This document shows, piece after piece, positions 36,154 to 47,025 of a DNA stretch of 64,000 bases; within the stretch, counting starts at the first letter, position 1; each line of letters begins with the position of its first letter. The position numbers were made by a program, and so were the translations under genes. The notes under the pieces are model-generated. The model was not told the DNA's origin. It worked only from the letters and a program-made list of their open reading frames with translations, and did no database searches. Source of the DNA: Istiophorus platypterus (taxonomy: Eukaryota > Chordata > Actinopteri > Istiophoriformes > Istiophoridae); assembly GCA_016859345.1 (NCBI GenBank), contig CM029115.1, positions 15,922,001 to 15,986,000 of the forward strand, read 5' to 3'.

Positions 36154-36160
36154 ATAGATC

Positions 36161-36195
<35 letters not shown>

Positions 36196-36242
36196 TGATA
36201 GATCGATAGATAGATAGGTAGATAGATAGATTGATAGATAGA
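36154..36242. repeat. (GATA)n tetranucleotide repeat
   Basis: About 89 bp of GATA with a few GATC/GATT/GGTA variants. Confidence 0.97.
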
Positions 36243-36577
36243 CTTCAAACTCAAAAAGAGAAAAAAGAGAGCTTGTCTTAGTTTGGATACACAGAAGAAC
36301 AGAAGAATTCTGATTAAATGACAGACAGTAGATATGGTGATCTACTGTAAACAGATAGTGATTTTGCACAGAGCCATTGTTTATTCTACTATATTCTGTA
36401 GTCTTCTATATGTAGTTTTCTTACAGTATTTATTCACTGATGTGTCTGAACCTGTTCACATCCATTAGTCTTTTTGTTTTATTCATCACTGCTGATCAAT
36501 TCCCCCAATGTTCTGAAATATTAATAGAGAGCTCTTGAACTGCAGTGGTACATTATTTTTTATGTTTGTTAACTGTG

Positions 36578-36612
36578 CGTGTGTGTGTGTGTGTGTGTCT
36601 GTGTGTGTGAGG

Positions 36613-36668
<56 letters not shown>
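36578..36668. repeat. (GT)n and (GA)n microsatellites
   Basis: GT 36578-36609, then GA 36615-36668. A (CT)n array at 36980-37016 is complementary to the GA array 310 bp away, so the two could pair. Confidence 0.95.
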
Positions 36669-36672
<4 letters not shown>

Positions 36673-36976
36673 GGACAAAAGAAAAGGGCACCCTCTTAAA
36701 CAAGGCTATAACAAGACTGAATTGAAAGAGGAAAGAAAACAGGAAAGACAACATATGAGGGAGCAGGAAGAGAAAACCTCAGATTAAACGTTCTTGTCAC
36801 TGGGGTGGTGGGGGCATCGAAAATTAAGAAAATCACGTGAACAGTGGAGCAGACTGAAGACCGAACGCTTTTAAAGACGTTCATTGGCAGCGCATCTCTC
36901 TCCGTCATCAGCTCTGTCTCTGTTTTCTCTTTGTTGTCAGGAGTTTCGTCATCAGTCTTTGTCTCCTTCGCTGTTC

Positions 36977-36979
<3 letters not shown>

Positions 36980-37016
<37 letters not shown>
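36980..37016. repeat. (CT)n microsatellite
   Basis: Thirty-seven bases of CT, complementary to the GA array at 36615-36668. Confidence 0.95.
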
Positions 37017-37019
<3 letters not shown>

Positions 37020-37213
37020 GTTCGCACAATCTCTAACCATCTCTAATTCACCCGTCTGTCTCTCTCCCTCTCCCTGTCTTATAAATATGCATCATTTCAG
37101 CTAGACCACTGGCTGAGTGTTCCAGAAAAGCCTAAAAAAAAAAGAAACAAAAAGAGGACAAATAATGAAGCAGAGGAGGCGACGAGCTCCGTAGTGAACT
37201 CCTGGAGGCTGCG

Positions 37214-37227
37214 GTATCCATGGCAAC
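37214..37227. promoter_or_regulatory. RFX X-box-like site
   Basis: GTATCCATGGCAAC fits the RFX pattern GTNRCC-NN-RGYAAC closely, with right half GGCAAC exact. It lies 119 bp from a second such site at 37333. Binding is inferred. Confidence 0.4.
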
Positions 37228-37332
37228 TGGAGTGGTTAAGAAAGCATTATGGGATATGGAGTAGGAGGAGCGTTTGTGACAAGCTCCACCTACTCTTTGT
37301 TGCACAGGAACCCTACCTTAATTACCCTCTGT

Positions 37333-37346
37333 GTTGCTATGGAAAC
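37333..37346. promoter_or_regulatory. RFX X-box-like site
   Basis: GTTGCTATGGAAAC is one base from the GTTGCYATGGCAAC form of the X-box. Paired with the site at 37214. Confidence 0.4.
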
Positions 37347-37383
37347 AGAAACTCTTTCCAAGAACGCTAGTGCCTATGCATAC

Positions 37384-37390
37384 GTGTGTG

Positions 37391-37432
<42 letters not shown>

Positions 37433-37462
37433 TGTCTGTGTGTGTCTGTGTGTGTGTGTTTG
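37384..37462. repeat. (GT)n microsatellite
   Basis: About 79 bp of GT with CTGTCTG interruptions. Confidence 0.97.
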
Positions 37463-37794
37463 TGCATTGGTTGGTTTTATGTTTAATCCCTGGAAAAAAA
37501 GAACATGTTGTCTTGGTCATTTCAGATACGGTGAAGTGGTTGACATATAGGTTCATATGACGTGCAGTTGTTCAACCCTGTCTCTTAGATTTCATGTTTA
37601 TCTGCAGCTCATTTTCATCTAAAAATGATTTTTTTTTTTTTGAAGGACATTTCACCCTAATTAGATCATGTTTTCTATTCCCATAAAAAGGAAATTTTGG
37701 TAATTTACATTTGTCAAGACACAAATATGTTGATACTGAATATATCAGTAAAATCTTAAAATACAACATATTCATTTTACACCATGTTTAGGCA

Positions 37795-37905
37795 TTAACC
37801 AAAATTCTTGCCCTGACCTTAACCAAAGTGGTCTTGTTGCTTAAACCGAACACAGATGGGACTCTGGGGGTGAATCCTGGTCTCTGGTGAGACAGTCGAT
37901 GGTTC
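37795..37905 (-). repeat. Short interspersed repeat, copy 2
   Basis: On the - strand: ACCAGAGACCAGGATTCACC, CAGAGTCCCATCTG, then TTTGGTTAAGG. This is the inverted counterpart of 23740-23870. Neither copy has coding content. Confidence 0.55.
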
Positions 37906-40299
37906 TGATACTCGCAAAAGAATGTTGCTTCTGAACATGGTCCAGCCGGTGATCGCATGTTAATCTCATTGATGTGGCCTCTAACGTCAAATAAAACTCC
38001 AGCAAAAACAATCTGATGTTAGGATTTTCAAATCGCTTAACTGTCAAGTTAAAAACAGCATGAATTCTTAGAGTAGCTACTGTATTTTTCATGGAAGTAC
38101 CGAGAAGATTGAAATATTCAGCAGGCATATGCAGGATATTGTGGCAAATTTTTAAAAATCACACCGATGTCATTAAGTATGCAATTAGTATTAATTAGTT
38201 TAATATTCAAAGTAACATGATCGAAGGCTGAACTCATGTTCATCACTTAGCTCATATGTTTATCTAAAACCTGGAAAACACGTGAATAAAGTATTAATAA
38301 AAATTATGTAGGGAAAAAAATTATTAAACGATTTCAGGTACTTTATTTATTTTTTTGTTAGTATTAGCCATCAGGGAGGGGTCTGTTTGTTCCTAAATTT
38401 GTTCTACAGCATAGACGGCAACATTTTTAAAATCATCCACACTCATCCTCAGTTGCCTAAATGTTTGCACAGTACTGTACTTGATCAAGTGTTTTGAGAT
38501 TTCACATTTTGAAAGCAGAAATGATTGACTGACTCATTTCAATGTCGTCGAACATTATGTTTCTAGCTGCAACCGCTGCCACATTTGCATAGCAGTTAGT
38601 TTTAACTGTCACCGTTACATTCAGCCTTTTGTCAGATCTGTGACAAGCGATGCCCTTGATGGAGCATTACCATTTGTATTTTTTTCATTACCATTGATTT
38701 GTAATTTTTTCTATTTAGTTCATTTGAAAGGGAGGTCTACAATGTGCGAAAGGCTGAATCCGAATGCAAGAAAAAAGTTACATGACTACCCTATGTATAC
38801 ACTCTAGATATTTTAAACCGCTGTACACTATACGTGTTCTACAACCAACTAGTTTCATTTGGATGCTCTTACTTATATCAAGCAGCTGTCAATCCCACTG
38901 TTTCTATTGAAATTTTCCGTTAGCACATAGAAAAACTGAATAGTGTAAATTTGAAAAGGTTTTTACACTTGGCTGAGGTTGAAAAGTTAGTGTATCAGCA
39001 AAAAATGCAAACAAAGTGCAATGTACTTGAAGCATTGACTTGCTTCTGCTCCACCGGAGAACCAATACATTGGGAAAATTTCAGATGTGACACTGTAACC
39101 TTCCCCCATTTAATTAAAAAAATTGCTATGTACTTTGTTTTAGTCGTGTTTTCCAATAGTTTCAGTTTTTGGAGGTTTGACTGACACTCTGTTAATTATG
39201 TCATCCATTTGTACCCTCGTCTTCTGCAGTGATTTATTACATGGTATTCAATGGCACCCAACAAGAGAATTTAGCACCACCAACTATTTATTTCAATGTA
39301 ACCAACTCCTATTATTTACATAACAGTAGTGGATGCAAATGTGTATCAAATAATATTTTCCTCTTTGTGTTGATGTGTATCTTGTCATGCTGGTGGCGTT
39401 TTGTCTGCCTGTATTAACACTCACTCCTGCACAGATAACTGCTCTGCTCCGCTCCAGGAGCTCAGTTCGTCTATTTTGGTCAGGACCCAGAGACTGTTCA
39501 GCTCCACTTTGTTGTCACTGTTTCCCTATATGTCCCTTTTACCCACCCCAACTCCAACTCCAAGTCCGGCCCCACCCACAAGCCCACAAGGGCTCGTGGT
39601 TTGAATCCAGGCATCCTTGTATGTCTTCTAAAGCATCTGGCAGGTTCACTGTGTAACAGGGGATTCAATGACGTCATCCCAGCCCCTTCGGTCCTACGCC
39701 TCTGCTTCTATTTCCTACACACATAAGCACAGTGGGGGGGCTCCAGTTCTTCTATGACTCATCCTGGCTCCCGTCTGACGCAAGAGCATGACTGCGTGTC
39801 TGGTATCCCGCAAGTATTTGTGATATCCTGCTCTGTGGCCATGTAAGCTGCGGCTCCTATACGTTTCAAAGTGACTTTCCTGTAAATTGTCCTCGCTACA
39901 GGCTGCCCTGCTTCCAGATCCTACCTCTCCCACCTCAGCATGCGTATGTTCCTTTATTGCTCCTATTATCACCTTTTCCCCTTTTTCTATATTTTTTTTT
40001 CTCTTGTTTTGGCATCCAACTCCCTTTCCGCCCTCTTTCTATTTTCCCTCTCCTCCCCGCATCTCTCTCTTTTCCAGCTACTTTGCTCTCTTCATCCCTT
40101 TGACACCTTCCTAACTCTGTCTCCCACACTTCCATCGCTCTCCTTCTCCCCCTCTCTTTCTCTCATACTGCCTTGGCATACTAAACAGAAGTTCTCTGAT
40201 TACTTTTCTTCCTGAGAAACGTTGGCTCACCACCGCTGCCTTCACCCGTTGCTATGACTACAGCCTCGGCACTTAGCTTTATTGAGGAGAGGTGAAAGG

Positions 40300-40338
40300 A
40301 AGGAGGAGGAGGAGGAGGAGGAGGAGGAAGAGGAGGAT
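40300..40338. repeat. (GGA)n repeat and G-run
   Basis: About 39 bp of GGA units, then GATGGGGGGGG near 40337-40347, and a (GA)n at 40389-40405. The - strand is pyrimidine-rich. Confidence 0.93.
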
Positions 40339-42551
40339 GGGGGGGGGCTGCTGTGTGTCGTCACACAGAGGTAATACAAAAGGAAGCCAGAGAGAGAGAG
40401 AGAGACCTTAATTTTTTTTTATATACTTAATTTGATGCCATTTACAACTGGCTATTCCAAATGTGATCATTACAGAGTTCAGAAAAAGTCCAGTGAATAA
40501 TCCTTTTTCCATGTGCTTAGAGCACAGATTGTGGCCATGTAGATGTTGAATTTTTGAACTTTTTAACATTTTGGCTTTGCTCTGGGGTCATGAAAAGTTT
40601 TCTACATGTGGTGAATTATGATTAAAATGTAAATTAGTAGCAATTAGGATTATCTGTTAACAGTTTCTCTGATCATGAGAAACAGGAAAAGTATACATAG
40701 AATTTTCACTTCTAATATCAGCAACCCACTGTCATGGATACAAATTATAACTTCTATTGATCTATATGTTTTTTTGGCAATATACTAGATATCGCATATA
40801 TAAAATTGAAAATATAATAAGAGAAAGAGGCCAATGTTCCAACTATAATCTAGAAAAGTACTTTTCCTAGAAAGGGAAAATGGTATCTTTTTGTATTTCT
40901 TTAACTACACTAAGCACTTTTTTTCAGTGTTATTACTTTGGCAGCATATAAAGGCTCGGTTTTATATAAAATATAAAATTCATCAATCAGTGCCATAACT
41001 GAATGATATAACCATCAAATGGCCTATAGATCCTTGTGTTATCGTTACAGTATTTGTTTGAAATAGAGATTTATTTTCTTGTCACTGGTGGCTGCCTCTT
41101 CCCTCTTTCCCTCTTCCACTTCCTCCCTGATTTCTCTGTCGCTGTCAATCATGTCAGTTTGTCACAGTGGACAAGAGAAAGGGAAGTAAAAATGGACAGT
41201 CACTGTCAATCAATAAGGTCAATTTATTAGATTTCTGCCTTTTGGAAAGGTGACAGATTGCTGTGCAGAAGAAAAAAAAAACATTCTTAGCTGTCTCTTG
41301 TACCTCTGGGTTATCTTGACGCTCAAAGTAAAGCTGCTAAATGTCCCTGCATTCACATGCTCACACACAGACACACACACACACACAAACGAACCACATT
41401 TCCTCTCTTTTTACTTTTTGCAGAGCAACCATTTCTACATGGTTCCTTGAGGTAGGTGCGTGTTTGTGTTATATTCCACTGCCCAGAACTCACTGCAGTG
41501 TGAATAGATTTATTGTATGCAGTACTGAATATTATTGTGTGACATGTTGTGTGTGACCCCGCATTTTATATGCTGATTCTATCGGGCTCAAAATATTTGA
41601 ATAGAAAACACAGTCTTATAAGACTGAAGTTAGTACCACAAAAATGTGTCAACTATAAATTGAACATTTTAGGACTAACCAGACTATGGGCAATTTGTAG
41701 AAACATGGCTATTTTGTTGGTATAATATTCTAGAATTTTTTGATGTATTATGTGTTTTTCAACTGAGATACAATAGAATTAAAGTGGGCTTATTTCACTG
41801 TCACAAATTAAGTATTTTTCCAGATATTACAAACAAAAGCAGTTTCAACTTATGTCTCTAAAATACTTCCAGGTTTGCACTCAATATTTCGTTTGCAAAA
41901 TCTTCAGTAAAGAAGATAGGAAACACATATCATACAGTACTGTCAGTATTATGTTAAATCAAAGAGTTCATTTACAGTTTATGGAAAACGACATGCTAAA
42001 AATAATCAGATTAGATGCAATTTTTTAAAAAGGAAATTGTTTAATAGGTTATAAATCTTTTACAAGTTATGCTGTGTCTGATTGGTTGTTCAGAAACCAT
42101 CACACTTTTAAGGGGAGTTTTGGATTTTATTTTTGTAATTTTAAGAAATAGTTTTCCATTAGAGAAGGGTATTAAAATGTGTCTGTGCTGGTCATGTAGC
42201 TCTCTCATTAGCCAGGTCTCTAGTGATCAGGTGATTCCCTGAATGACAACCAACTGAATATAACAATAGCGAATAAATTATACTATAAAAAACATCAAAA
42301 ACATTACGACTGTATATATTTGCCCTTGATGGCAAAAAATGCTGCAGTATCTATCTTAAAAAAACAGCTCTTATTTTATACTCGGTATGACTTTAAAATC
42401 AACCTAACAAAGCATGCAAGTTTTCCTCCCTCTCCTTGAGTCCATTCAGTAACATACAGTTTGCCATCACAGTTCGCTAAACACGGTTATGTGTATGTTC
42501 GGTTTCACTGCACTGTACTCAGTTTAGTTGACTCCGCCGTAGTCCGTCAGT

Positions 42552-42597
42552 CATGCCCATGCAGGGGAGGAGCAGGAGCAGAGAAGGGACCCATGCA
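42552..42597 (-). promoter_or_regulatory. ntrk2: Three GCATG (RBFOX-type) motifs downstream of the activation-loop exon
   Basis: On the transcript strand TGCATG occurs at 42597-42592 and 42563-42558, and GGCATG at 42557-42552, that is about 58-103 nt downstream of the donor of exon 42655-42739. They lie in a C-rich stretch. RBFOX proteins bind UGCAUG and, from downstream introns, usually promote exon inclusion. Function here is inferred. Confidence 0.45.
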
Positions 42598-42654
42598 GCA
42601 GGGGGGAGGGAGGCTAATTGAAGGCCCAGAAAAGATATCGACACATACACCTAC

Positions 42655-42739
42655 CCTGTAGTAGTCAGTGCTGTAGACATCTCTGGACATACCGAAGTCT
42701 CCAATCTTTACCAGAAGGTTCTCGCCCACCAGGCAGTTC
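42655..42739 (-). CDS. ntrk2: ntrk2 kinase exon: DFG and activation loop
   Basis: Eighty-five nt completing an Arg codon and encoding NCLVGENLLVKIGDFGMSR then DVYSTDYYR. DFG coordinates magnesium. YSTDYY holds the three autophosphorylation tyrosines of the activation loop (human Y702, Y706, Y707). Acceptor CAACAG|G and donor AGG|GTAGGT are strong. The exon is not a multiple of three, so skipping would shift the frame and destroy the kinase. The residues appear identical to mammalian TrkB as I know it. Neighbouring exons: catalytic loop at 43660-43815 and alphaF exon at 33718-33876. Confidence 0.98.
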
Positions 42740-43659
42740 CTGTTGGACAACAAACATAACCAAACACAAGCTAAATATATATATAAGTGTTTGTGAAAAA
42801 TAATAAGGATAATAAAGATAGTTTACTCAAACCAACCCCGTAGGTTGGTAAACCTCTACCACATTTATTATACTCTATTAAAGTTTTGATTTCATTCTGA
42901 AATGTTCTACGCTGTTGCCAATTTGCAAACTTGGTATAGCAGAGTTCAGTGAAGAAACTGCACTTTTACTTACTTCAAGGTAGAAGCATTCCTCTCATAT
43001 CTGGAAATATATAATGACTGTAGGCCCAATAAACTGCAATATACTGCAGCTGAGAGAGTCAGCCCAAAAGACAGTGGCCAAAGCTGACGGGGGAGAAGTG
43101 ATGAACACGGATTCTGTATAATGGCATCTATTAATTGACTGATCGATTCATTTTACACAATGAAGGAATGACTGAATGATTCTCATGTAACAAAACAATG
43201 ACATAATAAATGCAAAACAACCAGAGATATATGGGAAATATTCCATATTAATTACATAAAACAAATTTGAAAAAGGAATTGTCTAAAATAATTACTGACA
43301 GCTTCTCTTTTATGTCTCTTGGTGTTTATAGATGTTCACGAATCCTTGACTCTATATTGAAAAAATTGTCAGGCTGTCCACTATGATAGGACTGTATTTG
43401 TTTGCACATTTACAAATTAGATCCCAGTGACTGAATTTGTCAAGTGCACTATAGAAATCTCATGAAGACCAAAGGGAACATAATTCCTGATCAGGTATAT
43501 TATATTTCATTGCATTCACAAAAATGTTCAAAAAAAAGTATGTTTTTAATTTGTCATTATCAGGTATTCCACAAAATGTAGAAGGGTGAATTAATGTCCC
43601 AGTGTAATGATGTGTTCTTTAAGGCCGAAGAAATAAATACAGAGTAGTACATGACAAAC
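42740..43659 (-). other. ntrk2: ntrk2 intron (920 bp)
   Basis: Bounded by ACTAG|GTTTGT and CAACAG|G. AT-rich, with nothing else recognised in it. Confidence 0.93.
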
Positions 43660-43815
43660 CTAGTGGCCAAGTCGCGATGCACGAAGTGCTGTGATGCCAG
43701 GTAGACCATGCCAGATGCTATTTGCTGGGCAATGTGCAGCATCTGAGACTGGGTCAGCTCCACGGGTCTGGTGGTCTGGCCCTCTGCCATCAGAACTGCA
43801 TCTGGACCGTGAGCC
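43660..43815 (-). CDS. ntrk2: ntrk2 kinase exon: kinase insert, alphaE and catalytic loop
   Basis: One hundred fifty-six nt: it completes Arg, then AHGPDAVLMAEG, a short insert loop QTTRPV, ELTQSQMLHIAQQIASGMVY, and the catalytic loop HFVHRDLATR, whose Asp is the catalytic base. The insert is two residues longer than in human TrkB as I remember it (NPPT at the same place). The exon starts in phase with the GC donor exon upstream and ends AG, completed to Arg by the next exon. Donor TAG|GTTTGT is weak at +3 to +5. All residues needed for catalysis are present. Confidence 0.97.
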   Translation of the reverse strand, partial: GSRSRCSSDGRGPDHQTRGADPVSDAAHCPANSIWHGLPGITALRASRLGH

Positions 43816-44119
43816 CTGTGCAGTGTCAGGTGGAAAACAAGTGTGGGCCCAGTTATCGTTTGTCAGAGTCATGCTGCATCCTGTCATCTGTGTTTCATGT
43901 GCAGTGTTGCTAGCGGTCAGCCCTTTTCAAAAGATTTTTTTTAAAGATTAAAAAAAACAGAAAAAAACAACAGAGGAAACTTCTACTGTAAAATCCACTT
44001 TGTCTATTCATCCCCCTGTTTCCATGACAATGTTTTAGAGACATGTAAATTCTTCAGCTGCCATTTGAATGACATTTTTATGTAGTGAAGACAGGAAGAA
44101 AGGAAGAAAAGAGACATGC
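43816..44119 (-). other. ntrk2: ntrk2 GC-AG intron (304 bp)
   Basis: The 5' boundary reads CTCAG|GCATGT and the 3' boundary GCACAG|GGCTCAC. Only this junction gives FLR-AHGPD in frame. The next GT (CAT|GTCTCT) would shift the frame. GC-AG introns are a minor U2 class with an otherwise strong donor, as here (AG upstream). Confidence 0.85.
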
Positions 44120-44292
44120 CTGAGGAACTTGTTGAGGTCTCCATGTTTCATGTACTCAAACACCATGATCAGAGGGTCACTCTCCACGCAGACTCCATAG
44201 AAAGTGACGATGTGTTCATGCTGAAGGTTGGTCAGGAGCTCAGCTTCACGGTGGAAATCCTTCCTGGCATTTTCACTGGCCTCTTTAAGTGT
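44120..44292 (-). CDS. ntrk2: ntrk2 kinase exon: alphaC helix, gatekeeper and hinge
   Basis: One hundred seventy-three nt encoding TLKEASENARKDFHREAELL, TNLQHEHIVTFYGVCVESDP, LIMVFEYMKHGDLNKFL and the first two bases of Arg. The Glu in REAELL is the alphaC residue that pairs with the beta3 Lys of the exon upstream. Phe in MVFEYM is the gatekeeper, and EYM is the hinge. The donor is GC rather than GT. The acceptor TGTGTGTAG|ACA is preceded by a UG-repeat. A decayed partial copy of this exon lies about 3 kb upstream in transcript order, at 47026-47254. Confidence 0.97.
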
Positions 44293-44294
44293 CT

Positions 44295-44330
44295 ACACAC
44301 ACACAAACACGCACACACACATACACACAA
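44295..44330 (-). repeat. ntrk2: (CA)n repeat forming the UG tract at a ntrk2 acceptor
   Basis: CA on + strand from 44295, directly behind the acceptor of exon 44120-44292. On the transcript it is a UG tract ending at the splice-site AG itself. Confidence 0.93.
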
Positions 44331-44758
44331 AGAAGTAACATTTTTATAAACTGACAAATGAAAAACTCACACATTATGCCATGAACACTACTGCCAATTA
44401 GTCATTTTCACATTGCCCCGAGTCTTCTCCAATTTATTTGGCTGATGTCCACTATGAAAAAAAAATGTAAGTGTCTTGCCTTATAAAAGTGAGTTACAGC
44501 AACTCGGCACTCGCAATGTGAAATTACTGGCGCAGAGCAAGGACCGTTACAATGGCAGAGCAGAAAAAAAAAATGAAGACAGTTTATATTAATGTAAGCC
44601 ATTACAAAGTACAACACTGTTTACATTCATTATGTTCCCCGGTTCCATTTGAGACTAATCTTTGTCTCCTTTCCATGAATAAGGAAATCTCTCAGGCAGG
44701 TTGTGTAACAGAAGCATCTGTGACAAAGACAGAGAGAAAAGAGTGTGTGTGAAGGACA

Positions 44759-44806
44759 GAGAGAGAGAGAGAGAAAGAGCGAGAGAGAGAATGAGAGAGA
44801 GAGAGT
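44759..44806. repeat. (GA)n microsatellite
   Basis: About 48 bp GA-rich with AAAGAGCG and ATGA interruptions. Confidence 0.93.
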
Positions 44807-46231
44807 TGCGAGGAGTGAAAGTGATATGAGACTTGTATTCATTTCACATCTAAAGTAGAAAAATGTTTTAAAAAATTCCTCTTGGCCCTCATCAATAATT
44901 GATAGTCTTCCTACAGTGTATGACATGGATATACATTCGCTTTCTACCTCGTGAGCGTGTCTGTTTGTCTCTGCACTAACGATTCAGATGCAAGCTCCTA
45001 TTACAAATATAAGACTAAAGGACAAGGAGAAGTAACTAAGAAAGCTCAGGAAGCAGGAAATGACCCGTGACCTTTCATCCAGAACGCTGAGATGCCAGAA
45101 AATAAGACAGACTCTTAACTCCATCCACATATTTTCTACCAATTGAATATCATGGAACTGAGTCTCAGTCATGTACATTACAGGCTGCAATGTGATATTG
45201 CATGATAATGATATGGTGGATTATTACAGTATAGAATTTATTCTCAGTTGGTAATGTGATATTGGACAAATGTGGGAAATCTGGGTTGACTCTCCTCTGA
45301 TCAGTTCTGAAATGCTCAGAGTGGCAGCCTGTCTTTTCTCAGACCTTTTCATTTTCAGCATGTGTTACTAAATACCTAACTGCTACATGAATTAATAAAT
45401 TAATAACCGTTAAGAAATCCTTGTTGGTTTCTTATTTTCTAGGAAGCCAGCAAACCACTAGTTATAAATGCAAATATGTTATTAATGAATTTGTACAGAG
45501 GATAAGATGTTAAATAATCAATTGGAAGGGTCTCCTTGGTGAACTGAAAAGACAAAGCAAGTATCATCTTTGGAGAGGTTTAACATCAGGCTTAACCTCT
45601 CAACCGAAACTTGCTTCTTATAATGGTTTATAACTTATTAACCTTCCCAAAGGGTCACTTATTAAAAGTGGCACTAAAATGCTTCCTGGTCACTACGCAG
45701 AGAATACTTTTTTCATTATCCACATTTGACTGATGGCGGTCTACTGAAGCCTCCTCATACATGTACTGTTTGTTGTTTATACACTGTTTTCCTGGTGAAG
45801 GAAATCTGGAACACAATATTTAATTAAAGAAAAAAATAAAAACCCTTTCTTTCTTGACGTGCACTGCACCGCTGAGCTCAATCAGCTAACTGAACTGTTC
45901 AACGTATTAAATGACCACTAAAAAAAAAAAATTCATCACTGTACTTAGCAAAACATATTAATATTGAATCCAGGAAAGTTACAACAGATTTTCCACATGA
46001 GCCAGAACTCTGAACTCAGTGTTGCATTAATTCCCAGGCCAAAAGTCATAATATTGCACTGTTAGAAATCCGGTCTGCGCACATTCAGGTCCCTGGACAA
46101 ATAAAAAGCAATCAACAGCCTCAAGCTTGGGAATGTAGTGACTCACATTTACATGTGTGAAAGGTCACATTACTGAAAGTGGAAGGTGTTTATGATTGAT
46201 GGCATGCAGCAGTGCAAATGTGTTTTTATGG

Positions 46232-46285
46232 ATGTGTGTGTGTGTTTGTGTGCGTGTGTGCGTGTGTGTGTGTGTATGTGTGTGC
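46232..46285. repeat. (GT)n microsatellite
   Basis: About 54 bp GT with several single-base interruptions. Confidence 0.93.
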
Positions 46286-47025
46286 ATATGCATACTTCTG
46301 CAAATGTTAAACTGTACCTGTAATCGATGGCAGCTCAGTGTATAATATACAGTAACAGTCGTACTTGCTTCTGTATTATTGCTGATGGGCTGATTGATAG
46401 CCGACTGTAAAAACAGGACCTTTGAGCTCTATTAGTGACAATTAGGTTATTGTAATGTGTTGTACTGGCAGAACATGCATGACGGAGTGCAACATATACA
46501 GTGTGTACATGAGGAGCAGTGAAGGGGAGGCGTTGGGTGGGTTGTGTTTCGGGTGGGGATGGGGGATGGGGGGGGTTAAAGGAAAAACACACCTACTCAA
46601 CCAAATATGAATTACTCTGCCTTCTTCAACATGTCTGTTTTTGTTGAACAGAGGAGAAAAGGGGTGTAATGAAGATTAAATGGACTGACAAATCTAGGAG
46701 CTGCACCGTTTATATTATTTATATAGTTCAATCAAAATGTTGCAGAAATTCCCAGGAAGCTTCGGAAAGTGATTTTAAGAAAACAAAAATCACTTTTCAA
46801 CCAGATTCCATAATAAGACATCAGCAAGAATCTGGTGCTGACACTACACATCAGAAAAGGCCCAACTAATTAAAACAACAGAAAAAAGGAGCCTTTACAA
46901 TAAAGGTATCTAACCACACAAGCGGTTTTGATTTTGAGAAGTAAACCCCAAGAATATACTTAATTCATAACACTGAGTTATAGAAGCTGGTGTAACGGAG
47001 GTTACTGCAGTCATGACACCAGGAC

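Larger units (their letters stand above)
33877..42654 (-). other. ntrk2: ntrk2 intron (8.8 kb)
   Basis: Bounded by AGG|GTAGGT and TTCAAAAG|GTT. It holds (GATA)n, (GT)(GA)n, (CT)n, (GT)n and (GGA)n arrays, a repeat copy at 37795-37905, a possible repeat near 35713, paired X-box-like sites at 37214 and 37333, and RBFOX-type motifs near its 5' end. I found no nested exon. Confidence 0.85.

Noticed and set aside
39540..39615. GGTTTGAATCC word considered as a tRNA box B
   Set aside because: No matching box A, acceptor stem or anticodon arm can be built around it.
44116..44349. 77-codon + frame over a kinase exon
   Set aside because: It is the antisense shadow of ntrk2 exon 44120-44292.
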